Assembly (NCBI GenBank): GCA_035263125.1
Contig: DATFRP010000100.1
Location: 1 to 64,000, forward strand
Source: Gp6-AA40 sp035263125
GTDB taxonomy: Bacteria; Acidobacteriota; Vicinamibacteria; Vicinamibacterales; UBA2999
Direction of reading: 5' to 3'
DNA: 64,000 bases
This document shows, piece after piece, positions 1 to 8,648 of this stretch. The position numbers were made by a program, and so were the translations under genes. The notes under the pieces were generated by a model that did not search any database, was not told where the DNA came from, and was given only the letters and a program-made list of their open reading frames with translations. Every line of letters begins with the position of its first letter. The stretch's first letter is position 1.

Positions 1-765
1 TACACGAACACCGAGCGGCGTGTGAGCAAGGTCAATCGCGCCGTGGCACCGCCGGGCGAGGCACGGACCGACTTCGACATCTTTCTCGATCTTGCTGGTG
101 CACTCGGCGTGCGTGACGAGATCTTCCCTGGATGGACCAGGCCGATCGATGCCTTCGACGAGTGGCGGCGTGTCTCAGCCGGACGCCTCTGCGACTACTC
201 GGGGATGACGTACAAGCTGATCGAGCAACACAGCGGCATGCAGTGGCCATTTCCTGCGGGAGCCGCGGATGCTGCGGCATCGCGTCGGCTCTATACCGAT
301 GGGCACTTTCAAACCGACGACGGGCGGGCGCGGCTGCTGGCGGTGGAGTGGGAGCCGTTTCCCGAGCAGCCGTCCGAGCAGTTTCCGTTCGTGCTCAACA
401 CCGGCCGAACCGTCGAGCACTGGCATACGCGCACGAAGACGGGCAAGGTCCCGATCCTCGAACGTCTGTCGCCACATGCATGGGTCGAGATGAATCCCCG
501 TGATGCGCGTACGCTGCGGCTCAAGCCGCAGGAGCGCGTGGACGTCGTCTCGCGACGCGGGCGGGTGCGCGGCATCGAACTGCGCGTCACCGAGAGCGTC
601 GCGCCCGGCCAGATTTTCGTTCCGTTCCATTACGCAGAGGCCAACGCCAATGAGGTGACGCAGAGCGCGTTCGACCCGTTCTCGCGCGAGCCGAATTACA
701 AACAGTCGGCCGCACGCGTAGAGAAGGCGTCGCTCGCTCGCGACGCCCACGGAGGTGCCCGATGA
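1..765 (+). CDS. nasA: Assimilatory nitrate reductase, catalytic subunit, C-terminal part (5' end outside window)
   Basis: This is the last 254 codons of a molybdopterin oxidoreductase. The reading frame is open to the left edge, so the GTG at 22 is internal and the gene begins upstream of the window. The residues RVSKVNRAVAPPGEAR at the start and the later TGRTVEHWHTRTKTGK and AFDPFSREPNYK stretches are typical of the molybdopterin-dinucleotide-binding C-terminal domain of cytoplasmic nitrate reductases of the NasA/NarB type, which reduce nitrate to nitrite with reduced ferredoxin or NAD(P)H-derived electrons. The stop codon overlaps the start of nirB (ATGA at 762-765), so the two are translationally coupled. 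Because the N-terminal [4Fe-4S] region is not visible, a formate-dehydrogenase-like relative cannot be excluded from this piece alone, but the nirBD context makes nitrate reductase much the best call. Confidence 0.9.
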   Translation, partial: YTNTERRVSKVNRAVAPPGEARTDFDIFLDLAGALGVRDEIFPGWTRPIDAFDEWRRVSAGRLCDYSGMTYKLIEQHSGMQWPFPAGAADAAASRRLYTDGHFQTDDGRARLLAVEWEPFPEQPSEQFPFVLNTGRTVEHWHTRTKTGKVPILERLSPHAWVEMNPRDARTLRLKPQERVDVVSRRGRVRGIELRVTESVAPGQIFVPFHYAEANANEVTQSAFDPFSREPNYKQSAARVEKASLARDAHGGAR

Positions 766-3191
766 CGCGCCTCGTTGTCGTCGGCAACGGCATGGCCGGG
801 ATGGCCTGCGTGGAGCAGATCATCAAGCACGGCCCGAAATTCCGGATCACCGTCTTCGGCGACGAAACCCACGTCAACTACAACCGCGTCATGTTGTCGT
901 CGGTGCTGGCTGGTGAAAAGTCTGCCGACGACATCGTGATTCACTCGCGCGAATGGTACGCGCACAACGAGATCGACCTCCGCGTGGGCGTTCGCATCAC
1001 GGGCGTCGATCCGATTCGCAAGACCGTGACCGGTGATGATGGTCGAGTGACACCGTACGACAAGCTGCTGATTGCGACCGGCAGTTCGGCGTGGATGCCT
1101 CCGATCGCGGGACTCGACAAAGACGGCGTGTTCGCGTTCCGCACGCTCGATGACACCCGGGAGCTGTTGAAGCGTGCGGGCCCTGGCACGACGGCGGTGG
1201 TGATCGGCGGTGGGTTGCTCGGCCTCGAAGCCGCGCGTGGGCTTCAGGTGCACGGATGCCAGGTCACCGTCGTGCATCTGATGGCCACGCTGATGGAGCG
1301 ACAGCTCGATCCACCTGGCGGTCAATACCTCGTCGCCAAGATGGAGCGGCTCGGCATTCGCGTGCTGCTGGGGCGAAGTACGACGTCGATCCTTGGAAAG
1401 AAGCGCGTCGAAGCCGTGGAGTTTTCCGACGGCGAGCGGCTCGATGCCGATCTCGTCGTCGTCGCAGCGGGAATCCGACCGAACGTGGAGATCGGGCGGA
1501 AGGCCGGCATCGAGGTCAAGCGCGGCATCGTCGTGAACGACTACATGGAGACCTCGTCCCCTGATGTCTTCGCGGTGGGCGAGTGCGTGGAGCATCGCGG
1601 GATCTGTTACGGGCTCGTGGCACCGCTCTACGAACAGGGCAAGGTGCTCGCCGCCACGCTGACCGGACATCGAGGACCGACCTACACCGGAACGGTCCAG
1701 GCGGCGACGCTCAAGATCATGGGCGTCGATGTCTTCTCGGCCGGTGATTGGGCCAATGCACCCGATCACGTCCGCTTCGAAGACCCCGGGCAGGGTTGCT
1801 ATCGTCGCGTTGCAATCAAAGACGGCAAGCTCGCGGGGGTGATTCTCGTCGGCGACACGTCCGACAGCCATCGCTACATGGAGTGGCTGCGGACCGGCGC
1901 CGATCTCGCGGGTCCACGACGCGAATTGCTGTTCCCGCCACCATCATCCGATGCCGGGCTCGACATGGCCGAGATGGCCGACAGCGCCACCGTGTGTGGC
2001 TGCGTCGGCGTTACCAAGGGCGCAATCATTCGAGCCATCCACGAGCAGGGCGTCCATACGTTGTCGCAGTTGAAGGAGTGCACGCGCGCGAGCACGGGGT
2101 GCGGGACGTGCGCGAGCCTCTGTCAGGGACTGCTGCGCGCGGTCGCGCCGGATTTCGAGGACGAGAAGAAGACGGTCATCTGCGCGTGCGTGCCGTTTGC
2201 AGAGGATCGCCTGCGCGACATCCTGAAGAGCCAGAAGCTGCGCTCGGTACATCAGGTGCTCGAGATCTACGGCAACGGCATCGGCTGCGAGGTCTGCAAG
2301 CCTGCGCTCAGCTACATGCTCGACATGCTGTGGTGCGGCAATCACGACGAGGATCGGTCGGCGCGTTTCATCAACGACCGCGTGCACGCCAACATCCAGA
2401 AGGACGGCACCTTCTCCGTCGTCCCGCGCATTCGCGGCGGCGTGACCAGTGCCGACGAGCTGAGACGCATCGCCGACGTGGCAGACAAATACAGCGTGCC
2501 GATGGTGAAGATCACGGGCAGTCAACGGATTGATCTGCTTGGCATCAAGAAGGCGGACCTGCCCGCCGTGTGGGCCGATCTCGGGATGCCGTCGGGCCAG
2601 GCGTACACGAAAGGTGTGCGCATGGTGAAGACGTGTGTCGGGACCGAGTTCTGTCGTTTCGGCACGCAGGATTCAACCGCCGCCGGCATCGAGCTCGAGC
2701 GACGTTTCGAGCAGCTCTACACGCCGCACAAGGTGAAGATGGCGACCGTCGGTTGCCCACGCAATTGCGCCGAAGCCACGGTCAAGGACATCGGCCTCGT
2801 CGGCATCGAAGGTGGATGGCAGGTCGTCGTCGGAGGCGCGGCGGGCAAGAGTGTTCGGAAGGCCGATCTGCTGGTCACGGTGGAGCAGACGGAGCAGGCA
2901 CTCGAAGCGGCCGAGCTCTTCTTCCAGTACTACCGCGAGAACGCAAACTACCTGGAACGGACCTACGACTTCGTCGAGCGGCTCGGCATCGAGAAGGTGC
3001 GCAAGGAAACGGTCTATGCACCCGAGCCCGTGCGACAGGCCCTGCGCGATCGCTTCATGAAGTCGAAGGCGCGTGCGCGCGATGCGTGGCTGGAAGGAAA
3101 AGATCCGATGCACCCCACGCAGTTCGCGCCGCTGAAGCCGATCGACAGTCGTAGTGTCCGCCTTCAGGCGGACCCGAAGGTGCTTGCATGA
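762..3191 (+). CDS. nirB: Nitrite reductase [NAD(P)H] large subunit
   Basis: The 809-residue product has the full length and order of NirB: an FAD/NAD(P)-binding part (VVVGNGMAGMACVE at the N-terminus, VVIGGGLLGLEAA near residue 145), two BFD-like [2Fe-2S] segments (CGCVGVTKGAI...CGTC near 410-455 and CACVPFAED...CEVC near 475-520), a nitrite/sulfite reductase ferredoxin-like half domain, and the sirohaem-[4Fe-4S] ligands CVGTEFC and CPRNC near 630-670. It catalyses six-electron reduction of nitrite to ammonium in the cytoplasm. It overlaps nasA by four bases and nirD by four bases, making one operon. The last residues (SVRLQADPKVLA) are encoded by a small palindrome at 3156-3173 that resembles intergenic hairpins elsewhere in the window, so the extreme C-terminus is probably not functional protein. 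Confidence 0.97.
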   Translation: MTRLVVVGNGMAGMACVEQIIKHGPKFRITVFGDETHVNYNRVMLSSVLAGEKSADDIVIHSREWYAHNEIDLRVGVRITGVDPIRKTVTGDDGRVTPYDKLLIATGSSAWMPPIAGLDKDGVFAFRTLDDTRELLKRAGPGTTAVVIGGGLLGLEAARGLQVHGCQVTVVHLMATLMERQLDPPGGQYLVAKMERLGIRVLLGRSTTSILGKKRVEAVEFSDGERLDADLVVVAAGIRPNVEIGRKAGIEVKRGIVVNDYMETSSPDVFAVGECVEHRGICYGLVAPLYEQGKVLAATLTGHRGPTYTGTVQAATLKIMGVDVFSAGDWANAPDHVRFEDPGQGCYRRVAIKDGKLAGVILVGDTSDSHRYMEWLRTGADLAGPRRELLFPPPSSDAGLDMAEMADSATVCGCVGVTKGAIIRAIHEQGVHTLSQLKECTRASTGCGTCASLCQGLLRAVAPDFEDEKKTVICACVPFAEDRLRDILKSQKLRSVHQVLEIYGNGIGCEVCKPALSYMLDMLWCGNHDEDRSARFINDRVHANIQKDGTFSVVPRIRGGVTSADELRRIADVADKYSVPMVKITGSQRIDLLGIKKADLPAVWADLGMPSGQAYTKGVRMVKTCVGTEFCRFGTQDSTAAGIELERRFEQLYTPHKVKMATVGCPRNCAEATVKDIGLVGIEGGWQVVVGGAAGKSVRKADLLVTVEQTEQALEAAELFFQYYRENANYLERTYDFVERLGIEKVRKETVYAPEPVRQALRDRFMKSKARARDAWLEGKDPMHPTQFAPLKPIDSRSVRLQADPKVLA
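3156..3173. repeat. REP-like hairpin inside the 3' end of nirB
   Basis: Perfect 8-bp arms (GTCCGCCT and AGGCGGAC) are separated by TC. The hairpin is translated as part of the tail of NirB. The same design (gccgcct-tc-aggcggc) recurs at 12583-12600 in non-coding DNA, so this looks like a dispersed palindrome that has been absorbed into the reading frame. Confidence 0.75.
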
Positions 3192-3574
3192 ACGAGTCGC
3201 GATGGGTACGCGTGGCGCGATGTGAGTCGTTTCCGCTGCGTGAGGGACGTGCGGTGCAGGTGGCCGATCGTGAGATCGCCATCTTCAATCTCGGCGGCGA
3301 ATTCCTGGCCACCGACAACCAGTGCCCACACAAGGGTGGGCCGCTCTGTGACGGCATCGTAACGGGACGATCGGTCGTGTGCCCGCTCCATACGTGGAAG
3401 ATCAATCTGGAGAGCGGCTGTGTCGAACGGCCAGGCGGGATCGCCGCGCCCGCGGTGCAGACCTATCCGAGCCGTGTCGAGGACGGCATTGTCGTGGTCT
3501 GTGTGCCGGTCGGAACGCCCACCGGCTGGGTCGATTCAGAAAAGATTCAATATTGTCATATCACGCAAGCATAA
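3188..3574 (+). CDS. nirD: Nitrite reductase small subunit, Rieske [2Fe-2S] protein
   Basis: The 128-residue protein carries a single Rieske domain with the ligand pairs CPH (near residue 46) and CPLH (near residue 64), separated by the usual 15-20 residues. NirD partners NirB in NAD(P)H-dependent nitrite reduction; it has the fold of a Rieske ferredoxin. Here both Cys-His pairs are present, which is the condition for binding a cluster (some NirD proteins have lost them). The ATG overlaps the nirB stop as ATGA, so this start is certain by coupling. The operon nasA-nirB-nirD probably ends here or runs on into the ANTAR gene 73 bases downstream. Confidence 0.93.
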   Translation: MNESRWVRVARCESFPLREGRAVQVADREIAIFNLGGEFLATDNQCPHKGGPLCDGIVTGRSVVCPLHTWKINLESGCVERPGGIAAPAVQTYPSRVEDGIVVVCVPVGTPTGWVDSEKIQYCHITQA

Positions 3575-3647
3575 CGACATGGATGTCGGCCATGCCCCCC
3601 TTGTTCCGCTCCAGTCGTGTGTGTATCTTCGATCCAGGACGGAACCT

Positions 3648-4367
3648 ATGTCGTACGTCGAGGCATTGAGCGAACACTCCGATATCGATCTGCTGCACGA
3701 AATCGGGAGCCGCCTCGCAGCGGCGGACCCGCTGCACGCCGTGCTGGGGCGGGTCGTCGACTTCGTGTCCAGCGTCGTGCTCTGTGATTCGTGCTTCGTC
3801 TACGTACTCGACGACGACGCGCTCGTGCTGCGCGCATCGAAGACCCCGCATCCCGACGTCGTCGATCGACTCAAGCTGCGCGTGGGAGAGGGCATCACCG
3901 GATGGGTTGCCGAACACCGTCAGCCGGTGGCGGTGGGCACGAGAGCGTTCGAGGATCCACGCTTCCAGACGTTCAACGAGCTGCCCGAGGACAAGTACGA
4001 GGCGTTCCTCTCGGTGCCGGTGCTCTCGCGCGGCAAACTCGTCGGCGTGATCAACCTGCAACATCGCCAGCCGCACAACCACAGCCGACGCGAGATTCAG
4101 ATCATCTCGACGATCGGCTTCCTCGTGGGCGCCGAGATCGAGATGGCGCGGCTCGAGGTCGAGAACACGCAGCTGTCCGAACGGCTCGAGACCCGCAAGA
4201 TCCTCGATCGTGCGAAGGGCATCCTGCAGCGTGACCTGGGGCTGACCGAGGAAGACGCGTACCTCGCCATTCAGCGTCAGAGCCGGCAGCGTCGCAAGAC
4301 GAAGAAAGAGATCGCCGAAGCGATCATCCTGGCCGACGAGCTTCGCCGCGGCAAGTCCCCCTCGTAA
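3648..4367 (+). CDS. GAF-ANTAR domain response/antitermination regulator
   Basis: The 239-residue protein has an N-terminal GAF-like sensor domain (about residues 15-160; LRVGEGITGWVAEH and FLSVPVLSRGKLVGVINLQH are typical) and a C-terminal ANTAR RNA-binding domain (about 175-235; RKILDRAKGILQRD, EEDAYLAIQRQSR). ANTAR proteins bind paired hairpins in leader RNA and prevent termination; several control nitrate and nitrite assimilation genes. The reading frame is open upstream, but the ATG at 3648 is chosen because AGGACGGA lies just before it and the domains begin right after it. Lying 73 bases behind nirD, it is a strong candidate regulator of the nitrate operon. The GAF ligand is not predictable, and the RNA target would lie upstream of the window. 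Confidence 0.88.
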   Translation: MSYVEALSEHSDIDLLHEIGSRLAAADPLHAVLGRVVDFVSSVVLCDSCFVYVLDDDALVLRASKTPHPDVVDRLKLRVGEGITGWVAEHRQPVAVGTRAFEDPRFQTFNELPEDKYEAFLSVPVLSRGKLVGVINLQHRQPHNHSRREIQIISTIGFLVGAEIEMARLEVENTQLSERLETRKILDRAKGILQRDLGLTEEDAYLAIQRQSRQRRKTKKEIAEAIILADELRRGKSPS

Positions 4368-4397
4368 CCGGCACCAGCGCGCGCGTTGCGATCCAGT

Positions 4398-4455
4398 GTA
4401 GAGCGGGAGCTTCAGCCCCCGCGGGGCGACGCGTAGGCTGAAGCCTGCGCTCTAC
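4398..4455. repeat. REP-like compound palindrome (GTAGAGCG family)
   Basis: Outer arms GTAGAGCG (4398-4405) and CGCTCTAC (4448-4455) enclose two shorter matching pieces, GCTTCAGCCC and GGCTGAAGCC. Related copies lie at 62663-62712 and, in a rearranged double form, at 52391-52484. It separates the convergent ANTAR gene and the downstream reverse-strand gene and may act as a bidirectional terminator. Confidence 0.8.
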
Positions 4456-4467
4456 GGTGTAATCGCG

Positions 4468-5175
4468 CTATCGTGCGCTGAACTCCGATCCCGGGGCGGT
4501 CAGACCAGAATCGCGAACGCCGAGGCCGGTGTCTCGGGGCGGTGTGCCGGCATCCCCACCTCCAGCGAGCGCGTGATTGGACTGCGCGCCTCGTCGGATG
4601 GCTTCGGCATCCCGCGGGGCGAATGTCCAGTCGCTCGGCTTGCCGCGGCGCACTTCGTCCTGCGACCAGAACCCGCGCATCAGGCCCACAGGCCCGTGGG
4701 CGTTGGTGGCCATGAGGAGATGTCCGAGCTCGTGCGCGATCGCACGCCCGAGGAGCGCAATGCGATCGGCGCCCGTCTGTTCAGCGAGCCGTAGCACGCG
4801 ATCGAGATAGATCGTCGCCAGCACGCCTCGTCCGACCTGGCTGTCGATGAACGCATCACCCAGCCTCAACGCTCCACCCTGCTCGCTGACCATCGGCATT
4901 CGCACGATCCGGATAGCCAGCTCTCCCGGTGCCAGACGAACATCGCAGTGCGACGTGTGCGCGTTCTCTCCATTGCAGACACGCCACGTGATCTCGACCG
5001 ACGCACTCGCGAGCGCGGACCGTGCAAGCTCGAGCGCCGCTCGCCGCACCTTTCCGTCTAAGGCTGTAACGTCGTAGACGCGGACGGTGACGTCGGTCCA
5101 GCCGGTGACCGAGGCGCTTGCGAAATTGGCTGTGACGAACAGTGTGACGAACGCCATCACGAACGAACCAAACAT
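4468..5175 (-). CDS. Putative secreted zinc metalloprotease-like protein
   Basis: The 235-residue product begins with a hydrophobic segment ending in TANFASASVTG, a plausible signal peptide. A zincin motif AHELGHLL is centred on residues 148-152, followed by a histidine at 160 and by GLMRG (Met at 166), which resembles the Met-turn of metzincins. The third ligand spacing does not match the canonical HExxHxxGxxH (the residue at that position is Asn), so zinc binding by H160 or loss of activity are both possible. No standard family is recognised beyond this. The start has GGGAG upstream. The gene is divergent from the winged-helix regulator at 5360, with three direct repeats between them. The C-terminal 30 residues look low-complexity. 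Confidence 0.65.
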   Translation of the reverse strand: MFGSFVMAFVTLFVTANFASASVTGWTDVTVRVYDVTALDGKVRRAALELARSALASASVEITWRVCNGENAHTSHCDVRLAPGELAIRIVRMPMVSEQGGALRLGDAFIDSQVGRGVLATIYLDRVLRLAEQTGADRIALLGRAIAHELGHLLMATNAHGPVGLMRGFWSQDEVRRGKPSDWTFAPRDAEAIRRGAQSNHALAGGGDAGTPPRDTGLGVRDSGLTAPGSEFSAR

Positions 5176-5259
5176 GCTGGGCTCCCGTCAATCAGGTGAG
5201 CGTTGCGCTCAACAGAGCCCCACTTTCGAGCAGCGTGCGAAGTGCCTCAATACTCCGCA

Positions 5260-5287
5260 GGTGACATGAGGTGACATGTTGGTGACG
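5260..5287 (+). promoter_or_regulatory. Three phased direct repeats, candidate operator
   Basis: GGTGACAT occurs at 5260 and 5270, and GGTGACG at 5281, so the repeats are spaced 10 and 11 bases, one helical turn. They lie about 75 bases before the gene for an OmpR/PhoB-type winged-helix regulator and between two divergent genes. Regulators of that fold bind tandem direct repeats with this spacing, so autoregulation is a reasonable inference. Confidence 0.5.
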
Positions 5288-5359
5288 GGCGGCCGGCTTG
5301 TAACGCGCACACTGCGAAAGGCTCTTTCCAACCGGCGGGGAGATACGGCATAAACGAGT

Positions 5360-7129
5360 ATGGAAGCTCAGAACAGCGAGAACAGGTTTCTGCGGTTCGG
5401 CTCCTTCGAGCTCGACCTGCGCTCACGTGACCTTCGCAACGGATCGACGCGGATGCGTCTGCAGGAGCAGCCGTTCGAGATCCTGCGCCTCATGCTCGAG
5501 CGCGCGGGCGACGTCGTCACCCGCGAAGAGCTGCGACAGCGTCTCTGGCCGAACGGCACGTTCGTCGATTTCGAACACAGCTTGAACGCGGCGATCAAAC
5601 GGCTGCGCGCCACGCTCGGTGACGATGCCGACGCGCCGAAGTTCGTGGAAACCGTGCCGCGACGCGGCTATCGCTTCATCGCGCGCCCGACCGAGACCGA
5701 TGCGAGCGGATCGCAGGCCCGCTGCGCGCCCTCGCCACGTGTCCGTCTCGCCGTGCTGCCATTCAGCAACCTGAGCGACGACAGCAGTCAGGAGTACTTC
5801 AGCGACGGGCTCACCGAGGAGCTGATCGCCCAGCTGGGTCCGCTCTGTCGCGGTCAAGTGGGCATCATCGCCCGCTGGTCGTCGATGTTCTTCAAGGGCA
5901 CCCTGCAGCGCGCCCGCGAGATCGGCGAGGCGCTGCGTGCGGACTACCTGCTCGAAGGGAGCACGCGCCGGGAAGGATCGCGCGTGCGGATCACGGTGCG
6001 GCTGATCGAAACGATGTCGGAAGCGCACCTGTGGTCGGAGACCTACGATCGCAACATCAGCGACTGGCTGTCGGTGCAGGCCGATGTCGCAGGCCGGGTG
6101 GCACGTTCGCTCCTCCGCGAGCTCGTGCCCGACGTGCGTCGCGTTGGCGCGCCGGAGGAGCGGCCTGCGTATCAGGCGTATCTCAAGGGGCAGTACTACT
6201 GGGCGAAGCCTGGCGACGAAGGGCTGCAGGCGGCGCTGGAGTGTGTGAGCGATGCAGTACGACTGGCGCCGGACTTCGCGGCGGCTCACGGCATGCTGTC
6301 GCGTCTGCGGGTTGCAAGCGCCGAGTACTATCACGACCTGCCGCGCCGTGCTTTGACCGTCGCCCGCGAGACGGCGACGCGCGCGCTCGAGATCGATTCA
6401 ACCCTGTCTGACGCGCACGCCGTGCTCGCCGACGTGCGGCGTACGCTCGATGGTGACTGGAGCGGCGCCGAGGCGGGTTACGCACAGGCGTTGGCGCTCA
6501 ATGGCAGCAACGAGCAGGCGCTTCGCGCGCTCGCATTGATGCTGGCCCTGCAGGGGCGGGACAGCGAAGCGCTCGCATCCGCAGAACGCGCGCGCGATCT
6601 CGACCCGCTTTGTCTGGCGATGGGTACTGCCCTCACCTGGACCCGCTACATCGTCGGCGACTACGAGGGGGCGATTCTCGACTGCCGGCACCTGCTCGAA
6701 GTGGATCCCGAACTCCTGAGCGCGCGCCGGGTGCTCGCCGCCGCGCTTCTGCAGGCGGGCCGTCCCACCGAAGCGGCGGCCGAACTCGAAACCGCACTCG
6801 TGCAGGCCGATCAGCATCCGGTGGTGCTGTCGTGGCTCGCACACCTCAGGGCGGTGACCGGCGACTGCGCCGCCGCGACGATGCTGCTCGGGCGCGCACG
6901 CGCGCTCGAGTCGTCGCGCTACGTGCCGCCGTTCCATCTCGCGCTGGCGTACACCGGCCTCGAACGCATCGACGATGCGTTCGCGGCGCTCGATCAGGCG
7001 TGGCTCGATCGCGACCCTTCACTCGCGGGTGTCGATGCCGATCCCCGATTCAAGCCGCTCAAGGGTGATGCACGTTACGCCGAAGTGCTCGCGCGGTTGA
7101 ACATTCCGCGCTCGCAGGCGCTGGTCTGA
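5360..7129 (+). CDS. Winged-helix transcriptional regulator with TolB-like and TPR domains
   Basis: The 589-residue protein opens with an OmpR/PhoB-type winged-helix DNA-binding domain (about residues 10-105; LQEQPFEILRLMLERAG, FVETVPRRGYRFIA). Next comes the segment LAVLPFSNLSDD...DGLTEELIAQL...RADYLLEGSTRR (about 125-255), the TolB-N-like module found in CadC/adenylate-cyclase-associated regulators, and then TPR-like helical repeats (about 270-580; for example LDPLCLAMGTALTW, LLQAGRPTEAAAELE). There is no transmembrane segment, so unlike CadC it is cytosolic. Such regulators are abundant in Acidobacteriota and their signals are mostly unknown. It is divergent from the zincin gene and is the likely owner of the phased repeats at 5260-5287. 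Confidence 0.88.
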   Translation: MEAQNSENRFLRFGSFELDLRSRDLRNGSTRMRLQEQPFEILRLMLERAGDVVTREELRQRLWPNGTFVDFEHSLNAAIKRLRATLGDDADAPKFVETVPRRGYRFIARPTETDASGSQARCAPSPRVRLAVLPFSNLSDDSSQEYFSDGLTEELIAQLGPLCRGQVGIIARWSSMFFKGTLQRAREIGEALRADYLLEGSTRREGSRVRITVRLIETMSEAHLWSETYDRNISDWLSVQADVAGRVARSLLRELVPDVRRVGAPEERPAYQAYLKGQYYWAKPGDEGLQAALECVSDAVRLAPDFAAAHGMLSRLRVASAEYYHDLPRRALTVARETATRALEIDSTLSDAHAVLADVRRTLDGDWSGAEAGYAQALALNGSNEQALRALALMLALQGRDSEALASAERARDLDPLCLAMGTALTWTRYIVGDYEGAILDCRHLLEVDPELLSARRVLAAALLQAGRPTEAAAELETALVQADQHPVVLSWLAHLRAVTGDCAAATMLLGRARALESSRYVPPFHLALAYTGLERIDDAFAALDQAWLDRDPSLAGVDADPRFKPLKGDARYAEVLARLNIPRSQALV

Positions 7130-7160
7130 AAGAGTCACCGTAGAGCCGAATCACAAGCGC

Positions 7161-8639
7161 TTATTCCTGCGCGCCCAGTGTACGGAGAAGGGCGATCGTC
7201 TTCTGGCGGGGAGACGTGTCGCTCGTGCCGCCGCGTCTGCTGATCAGCGCACCGAGCGGAGTGAGCCCGCGTTTGTTGCGCACATTCAGATCGGCTCCGC
7301 GTTCCGCCAGCAGGCGGACGACGCCGTCGTATCCCTGCGCTGATGCGACGTGCAGGGCGGTATCACCAGCGGGGTTCGCGGCGTTGATGTCAGCGCCGAG
7401 ACTCACCGCGGTCGAGACCGCATCGAGTACCTGCCTCTCGGGTTCGATCTGCCCACCATCGATGATGGCGAGCCCGCGGCGGTCGGTGCCGCGGCGCTCG
7501 TCCTGTGCGGGTGCGACGAGGCCCATCCCTGCTGCCGCCATCAACGGTGTGGTGCCGTCCTTCATTGGCATCCGTGGATCGGCGCCGCCGGCGGCGAGCG
7601 CACGCATGATGTCGACTTCCAGAAACTTCGCTGCCAGCAGATACGGCGTCGCGCCAATCAAGGTCTTGGGCAACTCGAAGTCCTGGCTGTTGCGTCTGAC
7701 CGGAGTGCCCTTCGTGATCGGTGCGTTGACGTTGGCCTTGTGCGCGATGAGCGCGTTGACGAGATTCAGATCGCCGCGCAGGACCGCGGCATGGAGCGCT
7801 GTGTAACCGACGCCCGCGGCATTCGGGTCGGCCCCTTTGTCCAGGAGCAGTGCTGCGACATCCCCGTGCCCGCTATGGGCAGCGAGGGCGAGCGCGCTCG
7901 TGCCGTCCGGCAGGGCATCGGTGACGTCAGCGCCTGCGGCGAGCAGCAGCCTTGCTGATTCGGTGTCTCCAGACCGGGCGGCAAACAGCAGTGCAGTGCT
8001 TCCACCGCGCGGAACCGTATAGTTCAACTCTTCACGCCCCGCGCGCTGCGTCACCTCGCTGGTCACAGTCTGCACGTAGTCGCGCGAGCGCGCCCGCACA
8101 TCGGCGCCGGCCTCGAGCAGCGCGGCGACCGCCTCCGGATGTTTCTGCGCCGCGGCCCACATCAGCGCCGTCTGCTGGTGTGACGGTTCTTTCGCGTTGA
8201 CGTTCGCTCCGCGGGAAAGGAGTGCGCGGACGGCCGGCGCCTCGCCCGTCCGCGCGCACGTCATCAACACGGTTTCTCCGGTGATCAACGCGGCATTGGC
8301 GTTCGCACCCGCGGCCAGCAGCGAGTCGACGATCGCCGCCTGGCGGCTGAGACACGCGAGGTAGAGAGGGGTCACGCCGGTGTCGTCGGCGGCGTCGGCT
8401 TTCGCACCCGCGGCGATCAGCACGCTGACGAGACCAGGATCATCGAGGTGGGCGGCCCACAGCAAAGCGGTGGCGCCATCTGCCTGACGCGCGTTGACGT
8501 CGACGCCTTCCTTCACGAGCGCGCGCACGCGCTCGACGTTTCGCGCCCTCACTGCCTCGATCAGCCGCAGATCGCCTGCTGCGGCAAGAGCGGCCGCGAA
8601 CGACAGCGCGACGACCGAAGTGGCGCACGCTTTCAGCAC
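7161..8639 (-). CDS. Secreted ankyrin-repeat protein
   Basis: The 492-residue protein starts (GTG) with a signal peptide (MLKACATSVVALSFAAALAAAG). The rest is a chain of about eleven ankyrin repeats, visible as the recurring pattern TALLWAAH..., GVTPLYLAC..., LLAAGANANA and ending in NKRGLTPLGALI. It follows the DUF1552 gene with only 9 bases between stop and start and so is the third gene of an operon with the DUF1592 and DUF1552 genes. Ankyrin repeats mediate protein-protein contact; an exported one beside a cytochrome-type protein suggests an extracytoplasmic scaffold. This association is inference; no enzyme domain is seen. Confidence 0.88.
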   Translation of the reverse strand: MLKACATSVVALSFAAALAAAGDLRLIEAVRARNVERVRALVKEGVDVNARQADGATALLWAAHLDDPGLVSVLIAAGAKADAADDTGVTPLYLACLSRQAAIVDSLLAAGANANAALITGETVLMTCARTGEAPAVRALLSRGANVNAKEPSHQQTALMWAAAQKHPEAVAALLEAGADVRARSRDYVQTVTSEVTQRAGREELNYTVPRGGSTALLFAARSGDTESARLLLAAGADVTDALPDGTSALALAAHSGHGDVAALLLDKGADPNAAGVGYTALHAAVLRGDLNLVNALIAHKANVNAPITKGTPVRRNSQDFELPKTLIGATPYLLAAKFLEVDIMRALAAGGADPRMPMKDGTTPLMAAAGMGLVAPAQDERRGTDRRGLAIIDGGQIEPERQVLDAVSTAVSLGADINAANPAGDTALHVASAQGYDGVVRLLAERGADLNVRNKRGLTPLGALISRRGGTSDTSPRQKTIALLRTLGAQE

Positions 8640-8648
8640 AGGTCTGCC

